Translations under genes and position numbers: made by a program
In this document: positions 25,305 through 34,230 of the stretch, one piece after another
Position numbering within the stretch: position 1 is the first letter of the stretch
Layout: every line of letters begins with the position of its first letter
Assembly: GCF_014636865.1 (NCBI RefSeq)
Contig: NZ_BMER01000001.1
Location: forward strand, 2,158,718 to 2,222,717
Direction of reading: 5' to 3'
Length of the DNA stretch: 64,000 bases
DNA from: Parapedobacter pyrenivorans
GTDB lineage: Bacteria; Bacteroidota; Bacteroidia; Sphingobacteriales; Sphingobacteriaceae
Notes under the pieces: model-generated
What the model saw: the letters and a program-made list of their open reading frames with translations, nothing else
Told to the model about the DNA's origin: nothing
Database searches by the model: none

Positions 25305-27734
25305 ATGACAAACAGACACATCACAAAAGTAGCGGTATTGGGTTCGGGCGTGATGGGTTCGCGCATTGCCTGCCACTTTGCCAATGTAGGCGTGGACGTG
25401 TTGCTACTCGACATCGTTCCCCGTGAATTACTGCCTGCTGAAGAGGCAAAAGGATTGACGCTGGAAAGCAGGGCTGTTCGGAATCGCGTCGTCAACCAGT
25501 CACTCGAAACTGCGATCAAAAGCAATCCTTCTCCGGTATTCAGTAAACGTGTTGTCAAACTGATCAGAACGGGGAATTTCGATGATAACATGGCCGACAT
25601 TGCATCCGCGGATTGGATTATCGAAGTGGTGGTGGAACGGCTGGATATCAAGAAGCAGGTTTTTGATCAAGTAGAACAATATCGCAAAGCCGGTACGCTT
25701 GTCACGTCCAATACGTCGGGCATTCCCATCCACTTGATGGCGGAAGGACGCAGCGATGATTTCAAGGCACACTTCTGTGGAACACATTTTTTCAATCCGC
25801 CACGTTACCTGCGTTTGCTCGAAATTATCCCCACCGCGCATACCAAGCAGGAAATCGTCGATTTCCTCATGCACTACGGCGATAAAATCCTGGGCAAGAC
25901 GACTGTACTTTGCAAAGACACGCCCGCATTTATCGGTAATCGTATTGGCGTATATTCCATGTTGGCGCTTACCCATTTGGTAGAGCAACTTGGACTCACG
26001 GTTGAAGAGGTCGATAAATTTACCGGTCCGGCGATGGGCCACCCCAAGTCGGCTACGTTCCGTACTGCCGATGTGGTGGGGTTGGATACGTTGGTCAATG
26101 TCGCCAACGGATTGGCGGAAAATGCAAAAGACGATGAGGCCGCGGGTGTATTCCAATTGCCCAGCTATATCCAGCAGATGGTGGAAAAAAAATGGTTGGG
26201 TGAGAAATCCGGACAGGGTTTTTATAAGAAAATAAAAAACGACAAGGGCGATAGTGAAATATTGGCGCTCGACTTGAAGACGTTGGAGTACCGTAAGCAG
26301 GATAAAGTAAAGGCAGCAACGCTGGAAGCCACGAAAGGGGTGGATGACATCCGTAAACGGATGAAGGTCTATGCGGAAGGGACAGACAAGGCCGGTGCAT
26401 TTTTCCGAGCGATGCATTATCCGTTGTTCGAATATGTCGCCAGACGGGTACCGGAAATCACCGACGAATTTTTCCGCATCGATGATGCCATGCGCGCTGG
26501 CTTTGGCTGGGAGCTTGGCCCCTTCGAAGTATGGGACGCATTGGGGGTGAAGGAAACGCTTGGGAAAATCGAGGCCGAGGAAAAGCGCATACCCGGCCAC
26601 AGCGGTGAGGTTGCCAACTGGGTACACGAAATGCTGGCCAGCGGCCATGACTCGTTCTACAAGATCGAACGGGGCATAAAGCATTACTACGATATCCAAA
26701 GCAAATCATACAAGCCCATTCCCGGTACCGATGGCTTTATCATTCTTGACAATATCCGTAGTGAAAAGACCGTCTGGAAGAATAGTGGCGTAACGATAAC
26801 AGACCTTGGCGATGGCATCCTCAATGCGGAGTTCCATACCAAAATGAATACAATAGGGGGCGACGTCATTCAAGGTATTCACAAGGCAATCGATCTGGCG
26901 GAAAAGGATTTCCGGGGCTTGGTCATCGGAAACGACGGTGCTAATTTCTCGGCAGGTGCGAATATCGGTATGATTTTCATGATGGCCGTAGAGCAGGACT
27001 ATGACGAGCTGAATACCGCCGTTAAGACCTTTCAGAACACGTCCATGCGGCTGCGTTATTCGGCTATCCCGGTCGTGGCAGCCCCTTTCAACCTCGCTTT
27101 GGGCGGTGGTTGTGAGTTTTCCATGCATGCCGACTTCGTGCAACTCCATGCCGAAACGTATATGGGATTGGTGGAATTCGGGGTGGGGGTTATCCCGGGA
27201 GGAGGTGGATCCAAAGAGTTTGCGCTCCGCGCATCGGATGAATTCCGCGAAGGGCAGATTGTGCAACAGGTGCTACGCGATCGCTTCCTCACCATTGGAC
27301 AGGCCAAAGTATCCACTTCGGCAGTGGAAGCGTTTGAACTGGGGTACTTGGAGGCGGGTAAGTATGCCGTAAGCATGAACAGGAGCCGCCTGCTCGCAGA
27401 TGCCAAGGCCAAGGCGATGGAGCTAGCGGAAGCTGGTTACACGCAGCCGGTACAACGCACAGACATTACCGTGTTGGGCAAACAAGGGCTCGGTATCGTT
27501 TATGCCGGAGCCAATTCCATGCGGGCGGGTAACTACATTTCCGAACACGACCAGAAAATCTCCGAGAAGTTGGGATGGGTGATGTGCGGCGGGGATCTGT
27601 CGTCGCCCACAGATGTTTCCGAACAGTATCTGTTGGATTTGGAACGCGAGGCCTTCCTGTCTTTGTGCGGGGAGCGTAAGACGTTGGAAAGAATCCAACA
27701 CATGTTGACTACAGGTAAACCCTTACGAAATTAA
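25305..27734 (+). CDS. fadN: 3-hydroxyacyl-CoA dehydrogenase / enoyl-CoA hydratase fusion
   Basis: Bifunctional enzyme for the hydration and oxidation steps of fatty-acid beta-oxidation. Domain order is dehydrogenase first (NAD-binding loop VAVLGSGVMGSRIACHFA at residues 8-25; HFFNPPRYLRLLEIIP; a second dehydrogenase C-domain around 400-460) and hydratase last (about 500-700: GLVIGNDGANFSAGANIGM and GGGCEFSMHADFVQLHAETYMGLVEFGVGVIPGGGG, split over residues 600-640). This is the FadN order, opposite to E. coli FadB. The 809-residue length fits. It is followed by the thiolase and acyl-CoA dehydrogenase, as in fadNAE operons of other phyla. Confidence 0.94.
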   Translation: MTNRHITKVAVLGSGVMGSRIACHFANVGVDVLLLDIVPRELLPAEEAKGLTLESRAVRNRVVNQSLETAIKSNPSPVFSKRVVKLIRTGNFDDNMADIASADWIIEVVVERLDIKKQVFDQVEQYRKAGTLVTSNTSGIPIHLMAEGRSDDFKAHFCGTHFFNPPRYLRLLEIIPTAHTKQEIVDFLMHYGDKILGKTTVLCKDTPAFIGNRIGVYSMLALTHLVEQLGLTVEEVDKFTGPAMGHPKSATFRTADVVGLDTLVNVANGLAENAKDDEAAGVFQLPSYIQQMVEKKWLGEKSGQGFYKKIKNDKGDSEILALDLKTLEYRKQDKVKAATLEATKGVDDIRKRMKVYAEGTDKAGAFFRAMHYPLFEYVARRVPEITDEFFRIDDAMRAGFGWELGPFEVWDALGVKETLGKIEAEEKRIPGHSGEVANWVHEMLASGHDSFYKIERGIKHYYDIQSKSYKPIPGTDGFIILDNIRSEKTVWKNSGVTITDLGDGILNAEFHTKMNTIGGDVIQGIHKAIDLAEKDFRGLVIGNDGANFSAGANIGMIFMMAVEQDYDELNTAVKTFQNTSMRLRYSAIPVVAAPFNLALGGGCEFSMHADFVQLHAETYMGLVEFGVGVIPGGGGSKEFALRASDEFREGQIVQQVLRDRFLTIGQAKVSTSAVEAFELGYLEAGKYAVSMNRSRLLADAKAKAMELAEAGYTQPVQRTDITVLGKQGLGIVYAGANSMRAGNYISEHDQKISEKLGWVMCGGDLSSPTDVSEQYLLDLEREAFLSLCGERKTLERIQHMLTTGKPLRN

Positions 27735-27738
27735 TATC

Positions 27739-28959
27739 ATGGAAGCATATATCATAGCAGGATACAGAACGGCGGTAGGTAAAGCCCCACGGGGCGTATT
27801 CCGCTTCACCAGGGCGGACGATTTGGCGACAGACGTAATTAGGCAGCTCGTGGCCTCCGTGCCCAATTTGGATAAAGAGCAGATCGACGACGTGATCGTG
27901 GGTAATGCCACCCCCGAAGCGGAGCAAGGGCTTAATATCGGCCGGATGATTTCTCTGATGGGACTGGATACCGAGAAAGTGCCCGGAGTGACTGTAAACC
28001 GGTATTGTGCCTCGGGCTTGGAAACGATTGCTACTGCTGTGGCCAAGATCAAAGCGGGCATGGCGGATGTGATTATCGCCGGGGGAGTTGAAGTGATGTC
28101 GGGCATGCCCTTCGGTGGGTGGAAATTGGTTCCCAATCCGGAAGTGGCGAAGCGGCATCCCGACTGGTATTGGGGCATGGGCCTTACGGCGGAGGCCGTG
28201 GCCAAGGAATACAAGGTTAGCCGTGAGGATCAGGATGAGTTTGCGTTGAAGTCGCATCAAAAGGCGGTGGCGGCAATCAAAAATGGTCATCTTAAAGATG
28301 GCGTGGTGCCCATCACTGTAAGGGAAAACTATCTCGATGCGGCCGTAAATGCGGGGCAGTGGGGCGCATCAAACTATCCTGGAAATGGTAAAAAAATAAA
28401 AACCCGTGAGTATGTCGTAGATACTGACGAGGGTCCGCGGGCAGACACGAACTTAGATGTATTGGCCAAATTGAAGCCGGTATTTGCTGCCGGTGGCAGC
28501 GTCACGGCAGGCAATTCATCGCAAACATCAGACGGAGCGGCTTTTGTATTGATCGTTTCTGAAAAGAAACTGAAGGAGCTGAATGTTGAGCCCATTGCCC
28601 GCTTGGTGAGTTATGGCGTGGCTGGTGTGCCGCCGCGCATTATGGGCATTGGCCCCATTGAAGCGATTCCGAAGGCATTGAGGATGGCCGGAATGAAACT
28701 GGAAGACCTGAGTTTAATCGAATTGAACGAGGCATTTGCGTCGCAGTCGCTGGCTGTTATACGTGAGCTGGGTGTTAATCCCGATGTCTTGAACGTAAAC
28801 GGAGGCGCCATCGCGCTCGGTCATCCGCTGGGCTGTACCGGTGCCAAGCTTTCGGTGCAGCTCTTCAATGAGCTAAAGCGTAGGAAGCAAAAATACGGCA
28901 TGGTAACCATGTGCGTCGGCACCGGACAGGGTGCGGCAGGTATCTTTGAGCTATTATAA
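27739..28959 (+). CDS. fadA: Acetyl-CoA C-acyltransferase (thiolase)
   Basis: Thiolytic enzyme completing each beta-oxidation cycle. Catalytic residues are in place: the nucleophile Cys near residue 90 (VNRYCASGLETIATA), the NGGAIALGHPLGCTGA His motif and the C-terminal CVGTGQGAAGIFELL Cys. Also typical are GGVEVMSGMPFGG and NSSQTSDGAAFVLI. Length 406 is standard for the acyl-CoA thiolase I type. It begins 4 bases after the fadN-type stop codon. Confidence 0.95.
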   Translation: MEAYIIAGYRTAVGKAPRGVFRFTRADDLATDVIRQLVASVPNLDKEQIDDVIVGNATPEAEQGLNIGRMISLMGLDTEKVPGVTVNRYCASGLETIATAVAKIKAGMADVIIAGGVEVMSGMPFGGWKLVPNPEVAKRHPDWYWGMGLTAEAVAKEYKVSREDQDEFALKSHQKAVAAIKNGHLKDGVVPITVRENYLDAAVNAGQWGASNYPGNGKKIKTREYVVDTDEGPRADTNLDVLAKLKPVFAAGGSVTAGNSSQTSDGAAFVLIVSEKKLKELNVEPIARLVSYGVAGVPPRIMGIGPIEAIPKALRMAGMKLEDLSLIELNEAFASQSLAVIRELGVNPDVLNVNGGAIALGHPLGCTGAKLSVQLFNELKRRKQKYGMVTMCVGTGQGAAGIFELL

Positions 28960-28988
28960 ATGGAAGAAGACAGTTGAATAGGTTGATC

Positions 28989-30779
28989 ATGGAAACGAGA
29001 AATAAATCGGCAATAAAAGGTGGAGAGTTTGTGGTTAGGGAAACGTCCTACGAGGATGTATTCATCCCGGAGGAATTCGATGAGGAACAGGTGATGATCC
29101 GGCAGACATGCGAGGACTTCTTGAAAGCCGAGGTATTCGGGAACCTCGACCGGATTGATGCGCAGGAGGAGGGCCTGATGCAAAGCCTGCTCGACAAAGC
29201 CGGTGAATTGGGACTGCTGAGTGTATCCATCCCGGAAGAATACGGTGGATTCGGTAAAAATTTCAATACGTCGATGCTGGTGGCTGATGCCGTTGGAGCA
29301 GGTCATTCGTTTGCAGTTGCACTTTCTGCTCACACGGGTATCGGTACGCTGCCGATTCTCTACTATGGTAACGCCGCACAAAAGGAAAAATACATTCCGA
29401 AATTGGCTACCGGCGAATGGAAGGCCGCCTACTGCCTTACGGAGCCCAACTCGGGGTCTGATGCCAACTCCGGGCGCACCAGTGCTAAACTCAATGATGA
29501 AGGCACACACTACCTTCTCAATGGGCAGAAGATGTGGATCACCAACGGTGGGTTTGCCGACGTATTCATCGTGTTTGCCAAGATTGCGGACGACAAGAAC
29601 CTGACTGCGTTCATTGTGGAGCGCGAATTTGGGGGCATTACCATGAATCCCGAGGAACACAAATTGGGTATCAAGGGATCGTCTACCCGGCAAGTGTTTT
29701 TCAACGACTGCCCTGTGCCGGTTGAGAACATGCTTTCCGAACGGGAAAATGGGTTCAAAATTGCCGTGAATATCCTCAACGTGGGGCGTATCAAGCTGGG
29801 GGCAGCGACAATTGGTTCTTCCCGGCGGGTAGTCAACCAGGCTGTGGGTTACGCCAATGAACGCGTGCAATTCGGCCTATCCATTTCTAAATTCGGGGCC
29901 ATCCGTTATAAACTCGCCGAGATGGCCACACGGAATTTCGCCATAGAAAGTGCGGCCTACCGGGCAGGGCAAAATATCGACGATGCGTATGAGGCACTGG
30001 TGGCTGGCGGGATGGATGCTGCAAAGGCTAAATTGAAATCAACTGAAGCGTTTGCGATCGAATGTGCGATATTGAAGGTATGGGGATCGGAAATGCTCGA
30101 CTATGTGGTCGATGAGGGCGTACAGATATATGGTGGGATGGGATATTCCGCTGATGCTCCGATGGAGCGCGCCTACCGCGACTCACGGATCAATCGCATA
30201 TTTGAAGGTACGAATGAGGTAAATCGACTCCTCATCGTGGATATGTTGCTGAAACGTGCCCTTAAAGGCGAACTCGACCTGATGGGACCTGCCCAAGCCG
30301 TGGCCAGTGAGCTGATGGCCATCCCTGATTTCGGAGAACCGGACGATAAGCCCTTCGCCTACGAAAAACAGCTCATCGCCAACCTCAAGAAAGCAGGTTT
30401 GTTGGTGGCGGGGGCGGCTGTGCAGAAATTGATGATGACCCTACAGAAAGAACAAGAGATCCTGATGAATATTGCAGATATGATCGGTTATGTTTATATC
30501 GCTGAATCGATCCTATTGCGCGCGGAAAAATTAGTAAAGCTGCGTGGTGAGGGCGCCGTGCAGGGGCAGCTTGATGCGGCACGGATTTACTTGCATACCG
30601 CGATTGATAACGTATATCTGGCGGGTAAAGAAGCACTTCATTCCTTTGCACAGGGGGATGAATTGAAAATGATGCTCGTGGGGCTCCGGCGTTTTACAAA
30701 AGCCGAACCCTACAACATCAAAGATGCCCGGCAACGGGTAGCCAAACAGCTAATCGAAGCAAATGGCTGGTGTTTTTAA
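28989..30779 (+). CDS. fadE: Acyl-CoA dehydrogenase, long FadE/VLCAD-like form
   Basis: FAD enzyme for the first beta-oxidation step. The ATG at 28989 is chosen over an in-frame TTG at 28974. Signatures: the N-terminal helical region, AYCLTEPNSGSDANSGRT (FAD/substrate loop), the MWITNGGFADVFIVFAK strand, and YGGMGYSADAPMERAYRDSRINRIFEGTNEVNR, where the Glu of FEGTNE is the likely catalytic base (split over residues 377-409). A C-terminal extension of about 180 residues after the core is of the VLCAD/long-chain kind, which suggests long-chain substrates. Last gene of the operon; a hairpin terminator follows. Confidence 0.94.
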   Translation: METRNKSAIKGGEFVVRETSYEDVFIPEEFDEEQVMIRQTCEDFLKAEVFGNLDRIDAQEEGLMQSLLDKAGELGLLSVSIPEEYGGFGKNFNTSMLVADAVGAGHSFAVALSAHTGIGTLPILYYGNAAQKEKYIPKLATGEWKAAYCLTEPNSGSDANSGRTSAKLNDEGTHYLLNGQKMWITNGGFADVFIVFAKIADDKNLTAFIVEREFGGITMNPEEHKLGIKGSSTRQVFFNDCPVPVENMLSERENGFKIAVNILNVGRIKLGAATIGSSRRVVNQAVGYANERVQFGLSISKFGAIRYKLAEMATRNFAIESAAYRAGQNIDDAYEALVAGGMDAAKAKLKSTEAFAIECAILKVWGSEMLDYVVDEGVQIYGGMGYSADAPMERAYRDSRINRIFEGTNEVNRLLIVDMLLKRALKGELDLMGPAQAVASELMAIPDFGEPDDKPFAYEKQLIANLKKAGLLVAGAAVQKLMMTLQKEQEILMNIADMIGYVYIAESILLRAEKLVKLRGEGAVQGQLDAARIYLHTAIDNVYLAGKEALHSFAQGDELKMMLVGLRRFTKAEPYNIKDARQRVAKQLIEANGWCF

Positions 30780-30814
30780 GCGTTCAGCTGAAATTCACAA
30801 ACACACATGAAGGC

Positions 30815-30851
30815 GGAGCCGGGGCGGGGAAACTCGTCCCGGCTCTTTGTT
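30815..30851 (+). terminator. Terminator of the fatty-acid oxidation operon
   Basis: Stem gagccggg (30815-30822) pairs with cccggctc (30838-30845), with a 15-base loop and a short tttgtt tail. It lies 35 bases after the acyl-CoA dehydrogenase stop. Confidence 0.8.
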
Positions 30852-30925
30852 AACGTTAGACATTATGGAAACGGATTGGCGGTTGCATCTTCATAGAACA
30901 AGGTGGGTAATTTGGGCTTGGAAAA

Positions 30926-30955
30926 TTGCAATCAAAAGTAAATTTTGTATGTTTG
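30926..30955 (+). promoter_or_regulatory. Promoter of the ECF sigma factor gene
   Basis: TTG (30926-30928), 19-bp spacer, TATGTTTG (30948-30955): consensus-like Bacteroidota housekeeping promoter, 44 bp before the GTG start at 31000. Confidence 0.65.
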
Positions 30956-30999
30956 GTTGGAGGCAGTAACATAGTACCGAATTTTAAATCCGGCGATCC

Positions 31000-31548
31000 G
31001 TGCAGTCAGAGCAACAATTAGTACAGGAATACAGAAAGACTGGCAATTTGCAGCTCTTGGGCAGGTTGTACGAACCGTATATGCCGCTTGTCTATGGGCT
31101 GTGCTTCAAATATTACAAAGACGAGGCAAAGAGTGAAGACGCAGTGATGCAGATTTTCGAATCACTTATCACCAAACTGCGTATCCATGAGGTCAGTAAT
31201 TTCAAGAGCTGGCTGTATTCATTGGCGAGAAACCATTGCTTGATGGATTTACGGATAGGCAATCGTATCAGTGTGGTCGATATTGATGAACACCTTGTGG
31301 AAAGTGATCTATTTCTGCATCAACATGATAGTGGGGAGCGTATTCCCGAGGAGCGGCTCGTGCTGATGGAGTCTTGCCTGGGTGAGCTCAATGCCGAGCA
31401 GCAAACATGTGTGCGGCTATTTTATCTGGAACAGAAATGCTATCGGGAGGTGGCCGAAATTACCGGCTATGATCTTAACAAGGTGAAAAGCCATATTCAG
31501 AATGGTAAACGTAACCTGAAAATCTGTATGGAGAAAAAACAAGGATGA
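31000..31548 (+). CDS. ECF-type RNA polymerase sigma factor
   Basis: Sigma-70 family, group 4. Region 2 is seen in RLYEPYMPLVYGLCFKYYKDEAKSEDAVMQIFESL with the FKSWLYSLARNHCLMDLR helix; region 4 in ERLVLMESCLGELNAEQQTCVRLFYLEQKCYREVAEITGYDLNKVKSHIQNGKRNLK (both split by position). The GTG at 31000 is the only start that keeps the full region 2; no clear Shine-Dalgarno. It overlaps the next gene by 4 bases (ATGA), so the pair is translationally coupled, as for sigma/anti-sigma pairs. Confidence 0.9.
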   Translation: MQSEQQLVQEYRKTGNLQLLGRLYEPYMPLVYGLCFKYYKDEAKSEDAVMQIFESLITKLRIHEVSNFKSWLYSLARNHCLMDLRIGNRISVVDIDEHLVESDLFLHQHDSGERIPEERLVLMESCLGELNAEQQTCVRLFYLEQKCYREVAEITGYDLNKVKSHIQNGKRNLKICMEKKQG

Positions 31549-32198
31549 ACGAAAACTACCACGTAATTCGCATACAACAGTACCTCAATGGCAAACTGAG
31601 CCGTGAAGAGATGTATCAACTTGAGCGGGAAGCACTGGACGACCCGTTGCTTCAGGACGCCCTTGATGGGTATGGAATGCAAGATGAGGTGAGCCATCGC
31701 CGGTTGAGCCTGTTACAACAACGCTTGGCTGCCCGCATTGCCGTGCAGGCGAAAGAACGCAATGCGTTTTATTTCGGTTGGCAGCGCTTAGGCGTGGCGG
31801 CTACTGCCTGCGTGCTGATGGTGCTCGTACTGGTGCTGTTGTGGATACGCCGTCATCCCGAGACGTCTCGGGCTACCGAGAAAGAAGTGCATGTGGAGTT
31901 GGCATCCCCTGGAAGCAGGGTGGCGATTCACGCAGCTGCCGTGGAGGGCGACGGGCTGGATGCGTTGCCGGAAGGCGGATGGGAGAAGTTCAACGCCTAC
32001 CTTGCAAGCGCCGGAAGCGGTACCGGCGCAACAGGAAAAGTAACCTTAGCCTTTGATATTGATGCGCAGGGAAAGCCGACTTCCATTCGAGAAACCGGAA
32101 ATGTAGATGACCGGCTCTCGGGCGCCGCGCGGCGATTATTGGTGGGGGGGCCTTTGTGGAGCGGGACGAGGGGAGTGGTGGCGATCACGTTTGAATAA
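31545..32198 (+). CDS. Single-pass membrane partner of the sigma factor with a TonB-C-like domain
   Basis: Likely anti-sigma factor. The cytoplasmic N terminus (IQQYLNGKLSREEMYQLEREALDDPLLQDALDGYG) is a Bacteroidota motif found in proteins co-encoded with ECF sigma factors. One transmembrane segment (about 80-103: LGVAATACVLMVLVLVLLWIRR) follows. The periplasmic part (about 145-217: GGWEKFNAYLASAG, GKVTLAFDIDAQGKPTSI, VVAITFE) resembles the TonB C-terminal fold rather than FecR. It could sense the cell envelope or interact with an outer-membrane protein; this is inference. ATGA overlap with the sigma gene. Confidence 0.75.
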   Translation: MNENYHVIRIQQYLNGKLSREEMYQLEREALDDPLLQDALDGYGMQDEVSHRRLSLLQQRLAARIAVQAKERNAFYFGWQRLGVAATACVLMVLVLVLLWIRRHPETSRATEKEVHVELASPGSRVAIHAAAVEGDGLDALPEGGWEKFNAYLASAGSGTGATGKVTLAFDIDAQGKPTSIRETGNVDDRLSGAARRLLVGGPLWSGTRGVVAITFE

Positions 32199-32201
32199 GT
32201 G

Positions 32202-32777
32202 TCAACCCTCCCATGTTATTTTTTTAGCAATTGGTTTGCGGGTCGGCTTCCGTGGCGATTCGTCATGATAACCCATGTAAAAGAAACCAAGGCATTCCTC
32301 ATTATTGGCCAATCTTAAGAAATCGCCTAGATGCTTTATTGTACCGGGACTGCTCCAATAGCCCCCAATACCCGCGGCCGCCGTGGCAAGCCATAGGTTC
32401 TGCACGGCGCATGCCGTGGCAGCAAGCTCTTCCCACCGGGGTACGGTGTCACTGTAGGATACAACAATAGCGATGACTGCACCCGACCGAAGCACTTTTT
32501 CGCGTGTATTCTCCTGTTTTTTTTGCAGGAATTGCTCAGCAGGCGTATGCCTTTGATATAACGCGGCCAGCTGATCCGCTAGCCTGGTCAATCCGCTTTC
32601 GCGGAATACGACGAATCGCCAGGGCTGGGTGAGTTTATGCGTAGGCGCTGCATTGGCACAATCCAGTAACTCAATCAGTAATTCGGCTGGTATTGCCTGA
32701 TCAGTGTAACTAGGAGGAAATACCGAGCGCCGGTAGGTGATTAGCTTTTTGATTGTTTCGAAATCGCTTGAGGGCAT
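32202..32777 (-). CDS. Nitroreductase-family protein
   Basis: FMN-dependent oxidoreductase fold of 191 residues. N terminus ITYRRSVFPPSYTDQAIPAELLIELLDCANAAPTHKLTQPWRFVVF holds the FMN-contacting Arg-Arg-Ser and the Pro-Trp-Arg segment (split over residues 13-58); NLWLATAAAGIGGYWSSPGTIKHLGDFL and LGFFYMGYHD complete the family pattern (YdjA/NfnB-like short members). Substrate unknown; quinones or nitro compounds are typical. It converges with the anti-sigma-like gene (3-base gap). Confidence 0.9.
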   Translation of the reverse strand: MPSSDFETIKKLITYRRSVFPPSYTDQAIPAELLIELLDCANAAPTHKLTQPWRFVVFRESGLTRLADQLAALYQRHTPAEQFLQKKQENTREKVLRSGAVIAIVVSYSDTVPRWEELAATACAVQNLWLATAAAGIGGYWSSPGTIKHLGDFLRLANNEECLGFFYMGYHDESPRKPTRKPIAKKITWEG

Positions 32778-32808
32778 ATGTTCCGTTATTAGTCCGTATT
32801 TGAAGATT

Positions 32809-34071
32809 TTATGATCTTTCCTCCCACAATAGCGTGATATGTAAAATCGTCCGTATGGCCTTTTCCATATCCTGTATAGTCACCCATTCTTGCCTGCCAT
32901 GGAAGGCGTGGCCGCCTGCGAAAATGTTGGGACAGGGGAGGCCCATGAATGAAAGCCTCGAACCGTCGGTGCCCCCGCGTATACTTCGCCGAAGTGGTTG
33001 CATCCCTGCGCGACGGATGGCTTCCAATCCGATTTCCATGATTTGTGGATGGCTATCGAGTACCTGTTTCATGTTTCGGTATTGTTCGCTGACCCGGAAT
33101 TGATAGGTACAGCCCGGGTATCGGGCAATCGCGGCTTTCACGATGTCTTCCAGTTCCTGTTCGTGGGCCTGTAGGTTTTCATCGATAAAATCACGCACAA
33201 TGAAATCCAGTGTAACTTGTTCTACGCCGCCATTGATGGATACCGGATGCACGAAACCTGCTCGGCCGCTGGTGCTTTCCGGTGAAAGCCGCTCTTGGGG
33301 TAATTTGCTGACGATTTCCGATGCAATCTTGACGGCACTTTGGAGCTTACCTTTGGCAAATCCCGGATGGACGCTGATGCCGTTAATCGTGACAGTAACC
33401 CCGTCCGCGGAAAACGTTTCATCTTCAATGGAACCTGCCGTTTCGCCATCTACGGTATAGGCAAAGTCGGCACCCAGTTTAGCTAAATCCACCCTGTCCA
33501 CGCCACGACCGATTTCCTCGTCGGGCGTAAAGAGAATTTTGATGGTGCCGTGTTTGATTTCGGGATGAGCCATCAGCAATTCAGCAGCAGTCATGATTTC
33601 CGCAATGCCTGCCTTGTCATCTGCACCCAAAAGCGTCGTGCCGCTTGCCGTGATGATGTCGTTGCCGAGTTGGTTTGATAAATCGGGATGTTCGTCGTAT
33701 TTGATAATGACTGAAGGGTCGTCAGGCAAGACCAGGTCGTCGCCCTGATAGTTTCGATGCACAATGGGCTTCACGTCTGTTCCGGAGGAATCCGGGGAGG
33801 TGTCCATATGCGAGCAGAAGCAGATGGTGGGAACCTTTTTATCGCTGGTTGCCGGAATGGTCGCATAGACATAGCCGTAATCATCCATATGAGCGTCAGT
33901 GATGCCCATCGCCAATAATTCGCTTGCCAGCAGCCTCCCGAGGTTCTTCTGCTTCTCGGTGGAAGGATAAGTTTGTGATGAAGGGTCTGATTGGGTATCT
34001 ACCTGAACGTATCGGATGAACCGGTCAGATACGGTTGATGTAGCCAGTGTATTTATTGTCGAATCATTCAT
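32809..34071 (-). CDS. pepT: Peptidase T (tripeptidase)
   Basis: Zinc aminotripeptidase of the M20B family. The ATG at 34071 gives 420 residues and places a TATCTTTG -7 box just upstream; the frame continues to 34128 but that start would lie before the promoter. Zinc and catalytic motifs: ICFCSHMDTSPDSSG (His and Asp), LLGADDKAGIAEIMTAAE (bridging Asp), TPDEEIGRGVDRVDL (general base Glu and Glu ligand), YTVDGE, and FAGGHAFHGRQEWV (C-terminal His). GTDGSRLSFMGLPCPN is also typical. Cytoplasmic peptide degradation. Confidence 0.95.
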   Translation of the reverse strand: MNDSTINTLATSTVSDRFIRYVQVDTQSDPSSQTYPSTEKQKNLGRLLASELLAMGITDAHMDDYGYVYATIPATSDKKVPTICFCSHMDTSPDSSGTDVKPIVHRNYQGDDLVLPDDPSVIIKYDEHPDLSNQLGNDIITASGTTLLGADDKAGIAEIMTAAELLMAHPEIKHGTIKILFTPDEEIGRGVDRVDLAKLGADFAYTVDGETAGSIEDETFSADGVTVTINGISVHPGFAKGKLQSAVKIASEIVSKLPQERLSPESTSGRAGFVHPVSINGGVEQVTLDFIVRDFIDENLQAHEQELEDIVKAAIARYPGCTYQFRVSEQYRNMKQVLDSHPQIMEIGLEAIRRAGMQPLRRSIRGGTDGSRLSFMGLPCPNIFAGGHAFHGRQEWVTIQDMEKAIRTILHITLLWEERS

Positions 34072-34079
34072 GGTGGTGC

Positions 34080-34087
34080 CAAAGATA
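34080..34087 (-). promoter_or_regulatory. -7 promoter box of pepT
   Basis: CAAAGATA on the plus strand reads TATCTTTG on the minus strand, matching TAnnTTTG. It ends 9 bases before the ATG at 34071, so the leader would be only a few bases long. Short leaders after this box recur in the window (see 40591-40598). Confidence 0.5.
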
Positions 34088-34230
34088 GGAAATATCCGCT
34101 GTGTAAATCGATTCTTCGCTATCACCAATTACATGCCGAAATGGAGTTTAACTTGACCGTTTTTATACGTTTACCGGGAATTCTGAAAAACTTTATGTAA
34201 TTTGAGCGGTAGTTCAGCTAAAAAATCCGA

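Noticed and set aside
25500-26699. Long minus-strand open frame (399 codons) opposite the fadN-type gene
   Set aside because: Antisense shadow of a strongly conserved plus-strand enzyme; its composition has no family signature.
28821-29870. 349-codon minus-strand frame opposite the thiolase/acyl-CoA dehydrogenase junction
   Set aside because: Lies over two well-identified plus-strand genes and has no recognisable domain; codon-bias shadow.
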